Part shown: positions 1 to 5,485 of the stretch, piece by piece
Numbering within the stretch: the first letter of the stretch is position 1
How the letters are laid out: every line of letters begins with the position of its first letter
NCBI GenBank assembly: GCA_015661045.1
Contig: JACVQG010000072.1
Coordinates: forward strand, 1-6,807
Reading direction: 5' to 3'
From: Dehalococcoidia bacterium
GTDB lineage: Bacteria > Chloroflexota > Dehalococcoidia > JACVQG01
DNA length: 6,807 bases
The notes under the pieces: generated by a model
What the model was told of the DNA's origin: nothing
Seen by the model: only the letters and a program-made list of their open reading frames with translations
The model's database searches: none
Made by a program: the position numbers and the translations under genes

Positions 1-2238
1 ATTCAGGGAAGTCAATTCCTGGGTGCGTTGTTTCTGGTCTTTATATAGACGGGCATTGGAGATACCTATGCCCACCATATTACCCAGGCTGGATAGCAGT
101 TCCATGTCGCTACCGGTGAATATGCGTTGACGCTTGGAAAAGCAGCTTATCGTTCCCACCAGTTTCCCTTTAACACTGAGTGGGATGCCAACATAAACGG
201 AAAAACCGGAGTCATATAAAGAATTATAAAGAAGGTTAGGGTACATTTGCAGGTCTGATATAACGAGTGGTTTTAATTGTTGAGCTGCAATGCCGGATAA
301 ACCCTGCCCCAGTTTCATTCTGGGGTTGGCCTGCATTTCCCGTGCAAGATCACGGGGCAGGCCAACGTGAGCCAGTAACACAAGCTCCTGGGTAGTTTCA
401 TCCAGACTCCTGATAGTCCCGCCGTCCAGGTCCAGTACGTTTAAAATTGTCTCCAGGGACTTTTTAGCGGCCTCCTCGATTTCCATTGATTGGGTCAGGG
501 ATTGACTCACCCGATTTAACGCAAATAGCTGGATATTATGATCTTTGATTTTAAGCTCTGCCTGTTTGCGATCGGTGATATCACATACTAACGCTAAGTC
601 AGCAGTCATCCCCTCAAATTCACTGATACTGGCATTTATTTCCACCGGTATAGTCCCGCCATCCCTGGAAAGGATCTCAATTTCGTATCTGTCGGGGACT
701 GGTTGGCCAGATATCCTTTTTTGATATCTCTCTGACACTAACGGCCTATCTGCAGGAGAAACAAAATTGAGGAACGGTTTACCCAGAACTTCCTCAGGCT
801 GGAAACCGGTCATATGTATCAGCCTTGTATTAACAAATTTCACCAGGCCGTCCTGAATGACAATGATTCCGTCATTCACCCGTTCTACTATGTTTGCATA
901 TTTTTTCTCAGATAGCCGCAACATCTCTTCTGCCAGCTTGCGCTTGGTGATATTATCGAAGACAGCCACAAAATGGTCTTTTCGCGGACTGTATGCGGAG
1001 ATAGTCAACCATATATCCAGGGGTTTAAAAAATGTCTCAAAAGCAGTCGGTTTACCAGTTGATGCCACCCCTCCGTAAATATCGAATATTTCAGGGTTTA
1101 AAGCTTTAATACCCGGTATGGCCTCGGTGACTTTTTTGCCGATAACATCTACTTTTTTCAATCCGGTTAACCGTTCAAAAGCATCGTTGACGTCAATATA
1201 GATAAAATCTACGGGTTTATTATCTTCGTCGAATAGCATCTTACAGAAGGCATACCCGTTCATCATACCCATAAACAGGGAGCGGTATCGCTTTTCTGAT
1301 TCGATTAATGCCTCGTCAGCTTGCTTTCGCGCGGTGATGTCGCTATGTATTGCCAGCATGACTTTACCATAATCAGGATGATTAAACACAGAAACGTTGG
1401 CATAACACCAGAATCGGGTCCCATCCTTCTTGATGTTCAGTTTTTCCCCTCGCCACTTCCCAGTCTTATAAATAATTCCCTCTATTTCTTTGGCGGTTTC
1501 TACAGGGATCTTTTCATCAGGGGCGTTGATTATAGAGATAGGCTTCCCGATCATTTCGCCTGGTTTATAGCCGAACATTTTTTCCAATGTTGGATTAGCA
1601 TATTTAATAATGTGGTCGTCATATCCAACAATATGAATACCTTCTGCCAGGTGTTTAGCAATTTCAGCTTCAAGGCTCAGCGCCTCCTCTGCTTTCTTGT
1701 GCGCTGTAATATCAATAAGGGCTATATGAAGCTGGTTATTGCCCACCTGCTGGTTGGGGGTTCTCAACTCCAGATGGGCAAAGAATTTAATGCCATTGCC
1801 TCTAATCACCTCCACCTCACAGTCACCCATACCACCCTTCATGTTTCCGATGCACTCCTGGAAAACATTCCGGAACCTGGGACTAAAATATGTATTGAGC
1901 CGCTTGCCCTTTAAGCTGGCACGGTCTATCCCAAGTAATCTCGTCGCTGTGATGTTAATTTCCGCGATAACGCCGTTTTTATCCAGTGTTACATATCCCA
2001 CGGGGGCAAAATCATAGAGTTCCTGGTAACGCTGCCATGCCTCTTCCGACTCCAGCCAGAGCCTGCGGGCCTCCTCGCTCTGCATTTGGAGCTCCACCTG
2101 ATGAATCTGTAGCTCGTTTACCAGCCGTTGTATCTCGGCAGGTGGCATCTCGGTCACCTTCGGCTCTGAACTGGCCACCTTTTGTTCCGCCATCCGGCGG
2201 AGATCACTCTTACTTTGCGGTCTTTTTTCCCGGGCCAT
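1..2238 (-). CDS. Multi-PAS/GAF sensor protein, C-terminus beyond the window (probable signal-transduction kinase or similar)
   Basis: An uninterrupted frame of 746 codons runs from ATG at 2238 to the window edge, so the protein is N-complete and C-truncated. It starts with a charged region and a helical segment (about 35-75, motif NELQIHQVELQMQSEEARR), typical of cytoplasmic PAS S-box sensors. Four PAS domains follow at about 75-180, 195-305, 315-432 and 445-558. Several close with the PAC signature: DITAHKKAEEAL, DITARKQADEAL, NITKRKLAEEML, DITDRKQAEL. A GAF domain covers about 575-732 (motifs LGQGLSGIAA, YVGIPLSVKGKLVGTISCF). I see no signal peptide or membrane segment, so it should be a soluble cytoplasmic sensor. 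The output domain (histidine kinase, GGDEF, phosphatase or other) would lie left of base 1 and cannot be named. The start is supported by AAAGGA at 2251-2246, 7 nt upstream, and by an in-frame stop further upstream. Ligands are not predictable from what I see. Confidence 0.93.
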   Translation of the reverse strand, partial: MAREKRPQSKSDLRRMAEQKVASSEPKVTEMPPAEIQRLVNELQIHQVELQMQSEEARRLWLESEEAWQRYQELYDFAPVGYVTLDKNGVIAEINITATRLLGIDRASLKGKRLNTYFSPRFRNVFQECIGNMKGGMGDCEVEVIRGNGIKFFAHLELRTPNQQVGNNQLHIALIDITAHKKAEEALSLEAEIAKHLAEGIHIVGYDDHIIKYANPTLEKMFGYKPGEMIGKPISIINAPDEKIPVETAKEIEGIIYKTGKWRGEKLNIKKDGTRFWCYANVSVFNHPDYGKVMLAIHSDITARKQADEALIESEKRYRSLFMGMMNGYAFCKMLFDEDNKPVDFIYIDVNDAFERLTGLKKVDVIGKKVTEAIPGIKALNPEIFDIYGGVASTGKPTAFETFFKPLDIWLTISAYSPRKDHFVAVFDNITKRKLAEEMLRLSEKKYANIVERVNDGIIVIQDGLVKFVNTRLIHMTGFQPEEVLGKPFLNFVSPADRPLVSERYQKRISGQPVPDRYEIEILSRDGGTIPVEINASISEFEGMTADLALVCDITDRKQAELKIKDHNIQLFALNRVSQSLTQSMEIEEAAKKSLETILNVLDLDGGTIRSLDETTQELVLLAHVGLPRDLAREMQANPRMKLGQGLSGIAAQQLKPLVISDLQMYPNLLYNSLYDSGFSVYVGIPLSVKGKLVGTISCFSKRQRIFTGSDMELLSSLGNMVGIGISNARLYKDQKQRTQELTSLN

Positions 2239-2382
2239 CGTAGGATCCTTTCTTAGATGTAAGCTCTGGACCAGGATGTTCACGCTCTAGGATGTCTGTG
2301 ATAACAGTGACCATACTGGTGCGCCGGCCCGATTGATCTAATATATCGGTAACGACGTTCTCGGAGAGAAAAACGCTGTCAT
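2210..2382 (-). pseudogene. Small PAC-like ORF upstream of the sensor, frame broken at a T5 run
   Basis: An ATG at 2382 has an excellent Shine-Dalgarno (AAGGAGG at 2394-2388, 5 nt spacing) and sits about 30 nt after a predicted promoter. As written, the frame stops after 14 codons (2338). If one extra T is read in the TTTTT run at codons 4-5, or the ribosome slips by -1 there, it continues for 57 codons to a stop at 2210, overlapping the sensor start by 29 nt. The extended peptide contains LSENVVTDILDQSG and RTSMVTVITDILERE. The latter resembles the closing strand of a PAS/PAC domain (V-x-V-I-T-D-I-x-E-R). Alternatives are an indel-inactivated remnant of a PAS gene, a sequencing error in the homopolymer, a true leader peptide of 14 residues, or an independent 34-residue ORF from ATG at 2314. 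The homology is judged by eye from a short stretch. Confidence 0.45.
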
Positions 2383-2418
2383 CTTTCCCTCCTTCTTCAC
2401 GTAGAACTAATAGTATCC

Positions 2419-2447
2419 TTTATACAACATATCAAGGTATTTTACAA
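2419..2447 (-). promoter_or_regulatory. Predicted sigma-70-type promoter for the small ORF and sensor gene
   Basis: On the minus strand TTGTAA (2447-2442) and TATAAA (2424-2419) are separated by exactly 17 nt. The -10 box matches five of six consensus bases and the -35 box four of six. The predicted transcription start is near 2412, which leaves a short leader before the strong Shine-Dalgarno at 2394-2388. The position and A+T-rich surroundings fit, but the call rests on consensus matching only. Confidence 0.5.
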
Positions 2448-2471
2448 TAATGCTTTATTACCAAAACCTTC

Positions 2472-2488
2472 ACCAAAAGAATTTTGGT
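2472..2488. repeat. Short perfect palindrome ACCAAAA-GAA-TTTTGGT
   Basis: Seven-bp arms flank a 3-nt loop, and the symmetry continues outward as CTT/AAG after one mismatch. It lies about 25 bases upstream of the -35 box of the sensor promoter. It could therefore be an operator for a dimeric regulator, or simply another member of the palindrome cluster in this intergenic region. No regulator gene is present in the window to support an operator role. Confidence 0.4.
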
Positions 2489-2492
2489 AAAG

Positions 2493-2508
2493 TCCCGATG
2501 AATCGGGA
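2493..2508. repeat. Palindrome TCCCGAT-GA-ATCGGGA
   Basis: A perfect inverted repeat with 7-bp arms and a 2-nt centre. Its core (CCCGATGAATCGGG) recurs 98 bases further on as CCCGATGTATCGGG, so the two are likely members of one dispersed palindromic family. The tight loop makes a cruciform or paired binding site possible, but a REP-like repeat is the simpler reading. Confidence 0.55.
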
Positions 2509-2588
2509 TTCGCCCAAGTCACTGAGCTGCTAAATGATTAACGCTCATTTCACGACACTTTCGCGGATATGGCTCCAATTATCGTAGA

Positions 2589-2608
2589 GGCCCCGATGTA
2601 TCGGGGCC
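2589..2608. repeat. Palindrome GGCCCCGAT-GT-ATCGGGGCC
   Basis: A perfect inverted repeat with 9-bp arms, sharing its 14-bp core (one centre base different) with the palindrome at 2493-2508. It is G+C-rich compared with the A+T-rich DNA near the sensor promoter. It is followed by a C-rich run, with no T-tract on either strand, so it is not a convincing terminator. Confidence 0.55.
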
Positions 2609-2623
2609 CTCCCCCCGGTCCCT

Positions 2624-2645
2624 GGGCGAACACATCGGTTCGCCC
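2624..2645. repeat. Inverted repeat GGGCGAAC-N6-GTTCGCCC
   Basis: Eight-bp perfect arms enclose a 6-nt loop (ACATCG). It sits 15 bases beyond the preceding palindrome and completes a run of four hairpin-forming elements within about 175 bases. There is no adjacent T-tract and no coding frame. It is best read as part of a REP-like intergenic repeat. Confidence 0.5.
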
Positions 2646-2706
2646 CTACGGGTTGTTGCGATTCGGTCTGAGTATCTACATCTTGTTTATACATTTCCGC
2701 CCCGCC

Positions 2707-2797
2707 CTGAGATCCTTCGCTTCGCTCCAGGATGACAGATGAACACCTGTCAATGCTGTCATTCTGGAGTCCCGAAGACCGGGACGAAGAATCTCAG
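2707..2797. repeat. REP/MITE-like long imperfect inverted repeat
   Basis: The left arm (2707-2738) begins CTGAGATCCTTCG and ends CTCCAGGATGACAG. The right arm (2756-2797), read as reverse complement, begins CTGAGATTCTTCG and ends CTCCAGAATGACAG. The right arm carries about 10 extra bases that form their own 6-bp hairpin (GTCCCG 2769-2774 with CGGGAC 2780-2785). I recall similar 'GAGAT-CTTCG-AGAATGACA' elements as common dispersed intergenic repeats in several bacterial phyla. The element has no open frame and no evident target-site duplication, so a non-autonomous element or REP pair is likely. Confidence 0.6.
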
Positions 2798-2909
2798 AGT
2801 GGGGGTATAATTTGATGACTAAACCGCTGTCTCCCAATGAATCGGTACGAAGGAATCATTCATGCTCATTATCGTGAGCAACACGAAGTGTGAAGAGAGT
2901 TTATAAACC

Positions 2910-2930
2910 TCTCGCCCCTTTGGGGAGAGA
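2910..2930 (-). terminator. Possible weak terminator or repeat hairpin downstream of radC
   Basis: Read on the minus strand, TCTC-T-CCCC and GGGG-C-GAGA pair around an AAA loop with one internal mismatch, about 70 nt past the radC stop. The 3' flank is GGTTTATAAAC, only a poor U-tract. It could end the rplJ-rplL-radC transcript, or it may just be another dispersed repeat (sequences like CTCTCCCC-AAA-GGGG recur in bacterial intergenic repeats). Confidence 0.25.
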
Positions 2931-3000
2931 ATTAAAGAGAGGGGGGGGTATTTATCTAAACTTTACCATTCCACTGGCCAGGAGAAAAAAGAGAGGGATA

Positions 3001-3708
3001 CTACTCAAACCCCATTCCCTTTTCCTTCAAACTAACGAACTCTTGCCGGCCGATGACCATGTGATCAAGCACATCTATGCCCAGTAGCTTGCCCGCGGCC
3101 ACCATTTCCCTGGTAACCTTTATGTCATCCTGACTGGGGGAAGGGTCTCCTGAGGGGTGGTTATGCACCACAACTAATGCGGGGCTGTTCTCCCGGATTG
3201 CCAGTTTGAAGACCTCCGCAACGCGGATGGCTGCTGTATTGATGGTCCCGGTGCAAATAGGCTGGATCTTTATGACCTGGTTGCGGTTGTTGAGGAGAAC
3301 TACTCGCAGTTCCTCTTGCTCCATGAAGCCCATCTCATTCTTGACGAGTTTGAACACATCATCGGGGCATTTCACCACATCCCGCACGGGAAGCTTGAGG
3401 GAGCCGAGGTTCTTCCCCAGTTGGAGTGCAGCCTGAACCTGGCAGGCTTTGGCAGGGCCAATGCCTGTTACATCGCAAAGCTCGCCGAAGCTGGCATTCA
3501 CCAGTCCGCCAAGGCCGCCGAACTTGGCCAGCATACGCGTAGCCAGCGCCAATACTGAATCCGATGCTGAGCCGGTGCGGAGGATGATGGCTAACAGCTC
3601 AGCATTAGACAGGTTAGAGGCCCCGTGAGTTTGCAGCTTCTCACGGGGCCTTTCTTCCGGCGACATGTCCCGAATCAGGGGTTGGTATTCGATTTTGGAG
3701 GGGCTCAT
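3001..3708 (-). CDS. radC: RadC family protein (JAMM/MPN+ metalloprotein)
   Basis: The product has 235 residues, a normal full length for the family. The N-terminal half carries the family's opening motif (ERPREKLQTHGASNLSNAEL, about 19-38) and a helix-hairpin-helix-like segment (VTGIGPAKACQVQAAL, about 80-95). The C-terminal half is the JAMM metal site: E165, then HNHPSGDPSPSQDD with H182, H184, S192 and D195 as the expected zinc ligands and catalytic residues. All are present, so the enzyme looks intact. The biochemical role of RadC is unsettled. The historical radiation-repair phenotype of E. coli radC102 was reassigned to recG, and links to competence or mobile DNA are only suggestive. 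The start at 3708 has AAGGGGG 5 nt upstream and lies 15 nt after the rplL stop, so co-transcription and perhaps translational coupling with the stalk genes are expected. Confidence 0.95.
   Translation of the reverse strand: MSPSKIEYQPLIRDMSPEERPREKLQTHGASNLSNAELLAIILRTGSASDSVLALATRMLAKFGGLGGLVNASFGELCDVTGIGPAKACQVQAALQLGKNLGSLKLPVRDVVKCPDDVFKLVKNEMGFMEQEELRVVLLNNRNQVIKIQPICTGTINTAAIRVAEVFKLAIRENSPALVVVHNHPSGDPSPSQDDIKVTREMVAAGKLLGIDVLDHMVIGRQEFVSLKEKGMGFE
3618..3651. other. Perfect 12-bp hairpin inside the radC 5' coding region
   Basis: AGGCCCCGTGAG (3618-3629) and CTCACGGGGCCT (3640-3651) are exact reverse complements separated by 10 nt. In the radC mRNA the hairpin begins about 57 nt after the start codon and encodes residues around ERPREK and THGASN. 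No U-tract follows on the minus strand, so it is not a terminator for the operon. On the plus strand it is followed by TTCTTCC, which is mildly terminator-like. Possible roles are mRNA stabilisation of the upstream rplJL message, ribosome slowing on radC, or blocking antisense transcription. Confidence 0.6.
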
Positions 3709-3723
3709 GGTTGCCCCCTTGTA

Positions 3724-4107
3724 TTATTTAACCTCGGCTTTGGCTCCTGCCGCCTCAATCTTTTGTTTCAAGCTGGCCGCCTCATCCTTGTTAACAGCCT
3801 CTTTTACTACCTTGGGGGCTGCCTCTACCAGGTCCTTAGCTTCCTTAAGGCCCAGACCGGTTATTTCCCGGATGACCTTAATAACGTTTATTTTGTTAGG
3901 GCCTATCTCTTTAAGTGTTACTGAAAATTCAGTTTGCTCTTCGGCTGCAGGAGCTGCTGCAAGACCACCGGCTGCGGCTCCGGGCGCTGCTGCTGCTACG
4001 GGCGCTGCCGCTGTAACCCCGAACTCTGTCTCCAGAGCTTTAACCAGCTCGGCTAATTCGATAACTGTCATACCCTTGATTGCTGCTATAAGTTCATCTT
4101 TTGTCAT
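3724..4107 (-). CDS. rplL: 50S ribosomal protein L7/L12
   Basis: At 127 residues this is a full-length stalk protein. The N-terminal dimerisation and L10-binding region (1-32, ending [10 protein letters not shown]) is followed by the Ala/Pro/Gly-rich flexible hinge (about 33-55). The globular C-terminal domain (about 58-127) includes [20 protein letters not shown] and [15 protein letters not shown], the face that contacts translation factors EF-Tu and EF-G. The start has a strong Shine-Dalgarno (GGGAGGT, 4119-4113). The gene follows rplJ by 86 nt. That gap contains two small hairpins (GATGT/ACATC at 4155-4168 and GCTGT/ACAGC near 4174-4186) and could help set the higher L12:L10 ratio, although this is inferred. 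radC follows directly in place of the usual rpoB. Confidence 0.98.
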   Translation of the reverse strand: MTKDELIAAIKGMTVIELAELVKALETEFGVTAAAPVAAAAPGAAAGGLAAAPAAEEQTEFSVTLKEIGPNKINVIKVIREITGLGLKEAKDLVEAAPKVVKEAVNKDEAASLKQKIEAAGAKAEVK

Positions 4108-4193
4108 TTAAGACCTCCCTTTATTGTCGTTTTATTCGTATTAGTGTTTTACCTGATGTAAAAACATCGAAAGGCTGTATAACAGCGCCATTA

Positions 4194-4724
4194 TTACTGG
4201 GGCGCAGCTTCCATCTGCTTGGCGCGTGCCTGTAGCACACCCACCAATCCCCTCATAGGCGCCGCAAGCACTCCCACGATACCATAGAGAGGAGCTTTTA
4301 TCTGTCCTACGACCATTCCGATGAGGACTTCCTTAGATGGTAACAAAGCCAGGCTTTGTACTTCAGCCGGAGTGAGCACCTTTTGAGCCAGGAAACCACC
4401 TTTAATCTGCAGCGGACTCCGCGTTGACCTTATATAGTTCACCAGCGCTTTGGCAGTAGCAGCTTCGTCCTTTAACCCGAAGGCTATAGCCGTCGGTCCC
4501 TTTAGTAATTTCTCCAGCCCGGCCTTTCCTTCTTTAGTCGCTGCCAGCTTTGTAAGTGTGTTCTTAACTACGTGGAATACCACCCCTGCCTCACGTAACT
4601 GCTTGCGCAAGTTGGTCATCTCAGCAGCGCTAAGCCCCCGGTAATCAGCGGCTATCATTACCTTGCTTTTGGACAAGTCCCCCTGAATTTTTTCAATTAT
4701 TTTCGCCTTGTCCTCTTTTTTCAT
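4194..4724 (-). CDS. rplJ: 50S ribosomal protein L10
   Basis: The 176-residue product is a normal-length L10, the base of the ribosomal stalk. It binds 23S rRNA through its N-terminal domain and L7/L12 dimers through its C-terminal helix. Visible family motifs are KVMIAADYRGLSAAEMTNLR (21-40), VVKNTLTKLA (52-61), KGPTAIAFG (75-83) and KGGFLAQKVLT (108-118). The helical C-terminus (about 150-172) would carry the L12 dimers. I place the start at 4724 rather than at an upstream in-frame ATG at 4805. The downstream ATG has an ideal Shine-Dalgarno (AGGAGG, 5 nt spacing), and the longer version would translate the terminator hairpin and the leader. The L10-L12 complex is the expected repressor of its own leader. 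Confidence 0.97.
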   Translation of the reverse strand: MKKEDKAKIIEKIQGDLSKSKVMIAADYRGLSAAEMTNLRKQLREAGVVFHVVKNTLTKLAATKEGKAGLEKLLKGPTAIAFGLKDEAATAKALVNYIRSTRSPLQIKGGFLAQKVLTPAEVQSLALLPSKEVLIGMVVGQIKAPLYGIVGVLAAPMRGLVGVLQARAKQMEAAPQ

Positions 4725-4738
4725 CTTACCTCCTGAAA

Positions 4739-4767
4739 TAAAAAATCCTTGCCTTAGTGGCAAGGAT
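4739..4767 (-). terminator. Intrinsic terminator (attenuator) just upstream of rplJ
   Basis: On the minus strand AUCCUUGCC (4767-4759), loop ACUAA and GGCAAGGAU (4753-4745) form a perfect 9-bp stem followed by a run of U. The rplJ Shine-Dalgarno begins only a few bases later, so the terminator can only serve as a conditional attenuator of the rplJ operon. It competes with the antiterminator pairing described for the leader. Confidence 0.88.
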
Positions 4768-4910
4768 ATAAATTCCGCTATCGACCAAGCGGTAAAATGG
4801 AACATCCCTTGCCTCGGCAGGTCTGATTAAGCCCTCCGATAAGTCTCTCCGCGCACGGAGTCCGCATAGCGGACACGACAAGGCTCCGAAGGGCGCCTGC
4901 TATCTATGGC
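4740..4910 (-). ncRNA. L10-type autoregulatory leader of the rplJL transcript
   Basis: The untranslated leader starts near 4910 and folds as expected for the bacterial L10 leader. A closing stem GCAGG (4900-4896) with CCUGC (4821-4817) is followed by an inner stem GCCC (4894-4891) with GGGC (4834-4831). Two hairpins lie inside: GTCCGC/GCGGAC (4874-4860) and CTCCG/CGGAG (4860-4847). The single-stranded strip CUUAAU next to CCUGCCGAGG matches the conserved core that I remember for this RNA family. Immediately after it, GGCAAGG (4813-4807) can pair with CCUUGCC (4765-4759), the 5' arm of the terminator, as an antiterminator. A small hairpin CCGCT/AGCGG (4792-4775) lies between. In the characterised Bacillus case, L10-L12 binding favours the terminator. 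The match to the family is from memory and not from a covariance search. Confidence 0.85.
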
Positions 4911-4916
4911 ACAGAC

Positions 4917-4945
4917 ATATTAACAGAATACAAGGGTGTTGTCTA
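4917..4945 (-). promoter_or_regulatory. Predicted sigma-70-type promoter of the rplJ-rplL-radC operon
   Basis: TAGACA (4945-4940) and TAATAT (4922-4917) are separated by exactly 17 nt on the minus strand. The -35 box matches five of six consensus bases and the -10 box four of six. The predicted start near 4910 is 10 nt before the first stem of the L10 leader, which is the distance expected if the leader starts here. The agreement between promoter and leader position raises confidence in both. Confidence 0.7.
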
Positions 4946-5160
4946 GTGCGTTATGTGTGGAAAGGGGTACGGAGGGGGAAGGAGCATCAAAGAGATGGAT
5001 AAACAAAGTGGCATAGAAATAACATAGACAAACGGTAAACTAATTAAAGAAGATATCCGCTTGTGTAGCCCCATAATAAACGAATGTGGACTTCTGTTTC
5101 CCCGAGACGGTAGAATGTTCGTTTGCATTGGGGGCTAGCTGTGGGAAAATATTCCATCGG
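4946..5160. other. Non-coding gap between the SecD-like fragment and the rplJ promoter
   Basis: About 215 bases carry no frame with recognisable features. A 61-codon minus-strand frame (4943-5128) overlaps the promoter, is rich in Ser, Pro, Leu and Ile, and lacks a Shine-Dalgarno. The only structure I see is the long inverted repeat at 5066-5137. Confidence 0.55.
5066..5137. repeat. 72-nt element with long terminal inverted repeats
   Basis: The left arm contains TAGCCCC (5066-5072) and AAACGAA (5078-5084). The right arm contains TTCGTTT (5118-5124) and GGGGCTA (5131-5137). Both blocks pair exactly, with a short unmatched spacer of 5-6 nt between them on each side. The interior adds a weaker stem (GTTTC/GAGAC around CCC, and TTCT/AGAA). 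It lies 23 nt after the stop of the SecD-like fragment. There is no U-tract on either strand, so it is not a standard terminator. It may be an mRNA 3' hairpin, a small mobile-element relic or a structured RNA. Confidence 0.55.
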
Positions 5161-5478
5161 TCAGTGCTTCCGCACCTCGGCCAAAGCCAGCCCAACTGGC
5201 AGGACGCCTGAATTCAGCTGAATTGCCAGTATCATTGTGTCTCGCTCCGTTTTGACGAGGCCAGGAAGATTAAGCTTGCCGTCAGTGGTGACCGATATGA
5301 CGACTGGTGCGGATATAAGTTTTTCGTCAAGGAAGATTCCTATGGGCCGATTAAGGGCTCGCTCGCTAATCTCGGCATATAGCTTCCGACCCTCATCGTT
5401 GAACTCAACGTCCAAGTCGACCCCAGAAACGGTACCCGCGGAAACTTTTGTGTTGGGCTTCAGATAGTCTCCAGTTAG
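5161..5478 (-). pseudogene. SecD periplasmic head-domain fragment (partial, no recognisable start)
   Basis: The frame is open from just after a stop at 5502-5500 down to TGA at 5161. It shows SecD P1-head features in order: LTGDYLKPNTKV, DVEFNDEGRKLYAEI, IFLDEKLISAPVV, then AIQLNSGVLPVGLALAEVR. In intact SecD, part of the Sec translocon motor, this region follows the first membrane segment and P1 base and precedes five more membrane segments. All of these are missing. The only start candidates are TTG at 5415, which would cut into the domain, or a rare CTG near 5463 preceded by GGAG. It begins almost where the NHL gene ends (stop at 5486), in a different frame. A decayed gene fragment is most likely. 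A stand-alone head-domain protein or a frameshifted C-terminal extension of the upstream gene are alternatives. Confidence 0.6.
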
Positions 5479-5485
5479 GTGGTGT

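Larger units (their letters stand above)
2448..3000. other. Gene-free, repeat-rich intergenic stretch between radC and the sensor promoter
   Basis: About 550 bases hold no coding frame that I can support on either strand. The stretch contains the palindromes and the REP-like element listed separately, a further small inverted repeat (GCTCA/TGAGC at 2864-2879), a run of eight G at 2941-2948 and the palindrome CTGGCCAG. A 65-codon plus-strand frame (2890-3087) crosses this DNA and the 3' end of radC antisense and shows no family features. Confidence 0.6.

Noticed and set aside
1321..1914. 197-codon plus-strand frame
   Set aside because: It lies wholly antisense to the PAS/GAF sensor, whose frame shows clear domains. 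This frame has no Shine-Dalgarno or family features.
2472..2797. CRISPR array
   Set aside because: The repeated palindromes have irregular spacing, differ from one another and lack spacer-like uniform units. No cas genes are present.
2890..3087. 65-codon plus-strand frame
   Set aside because: It spans a repeat hairpin and the antisense of the radC 3' end, with low-complexity composition and no family motif.
3665..4111. 148-codon plus-strand frame rich in Ala and Ser
   Set aside because: It is the antisense shadow of the Ala-rich rplL hinge and the start of radC.
4725..4805. Longer rplJ starting at the in-frame ATG at 4805
   Set aside because: It adds 27 residues absent from the L10 family, would translate the terminator hairpin, and ignores the ideal AGGAGG before the ATG at 4724.
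4943..5128. 61-codon minus-strand frame
   Set aside because: It overlaps the rplJ promoter and the long inverted repeat, has no ribosome-binding site and resembles no family I know.
5066..5137. tRNA gene or integron attC site
   Set aside because: The length of 72 and the 7-bp terminal pairing are tRNA-like, but there is no D arm, no 5-bp anticodon stem and only a poor T-arm mimic. The ends also do not match attC core sites (GTTRRRY and RYYYAAC).
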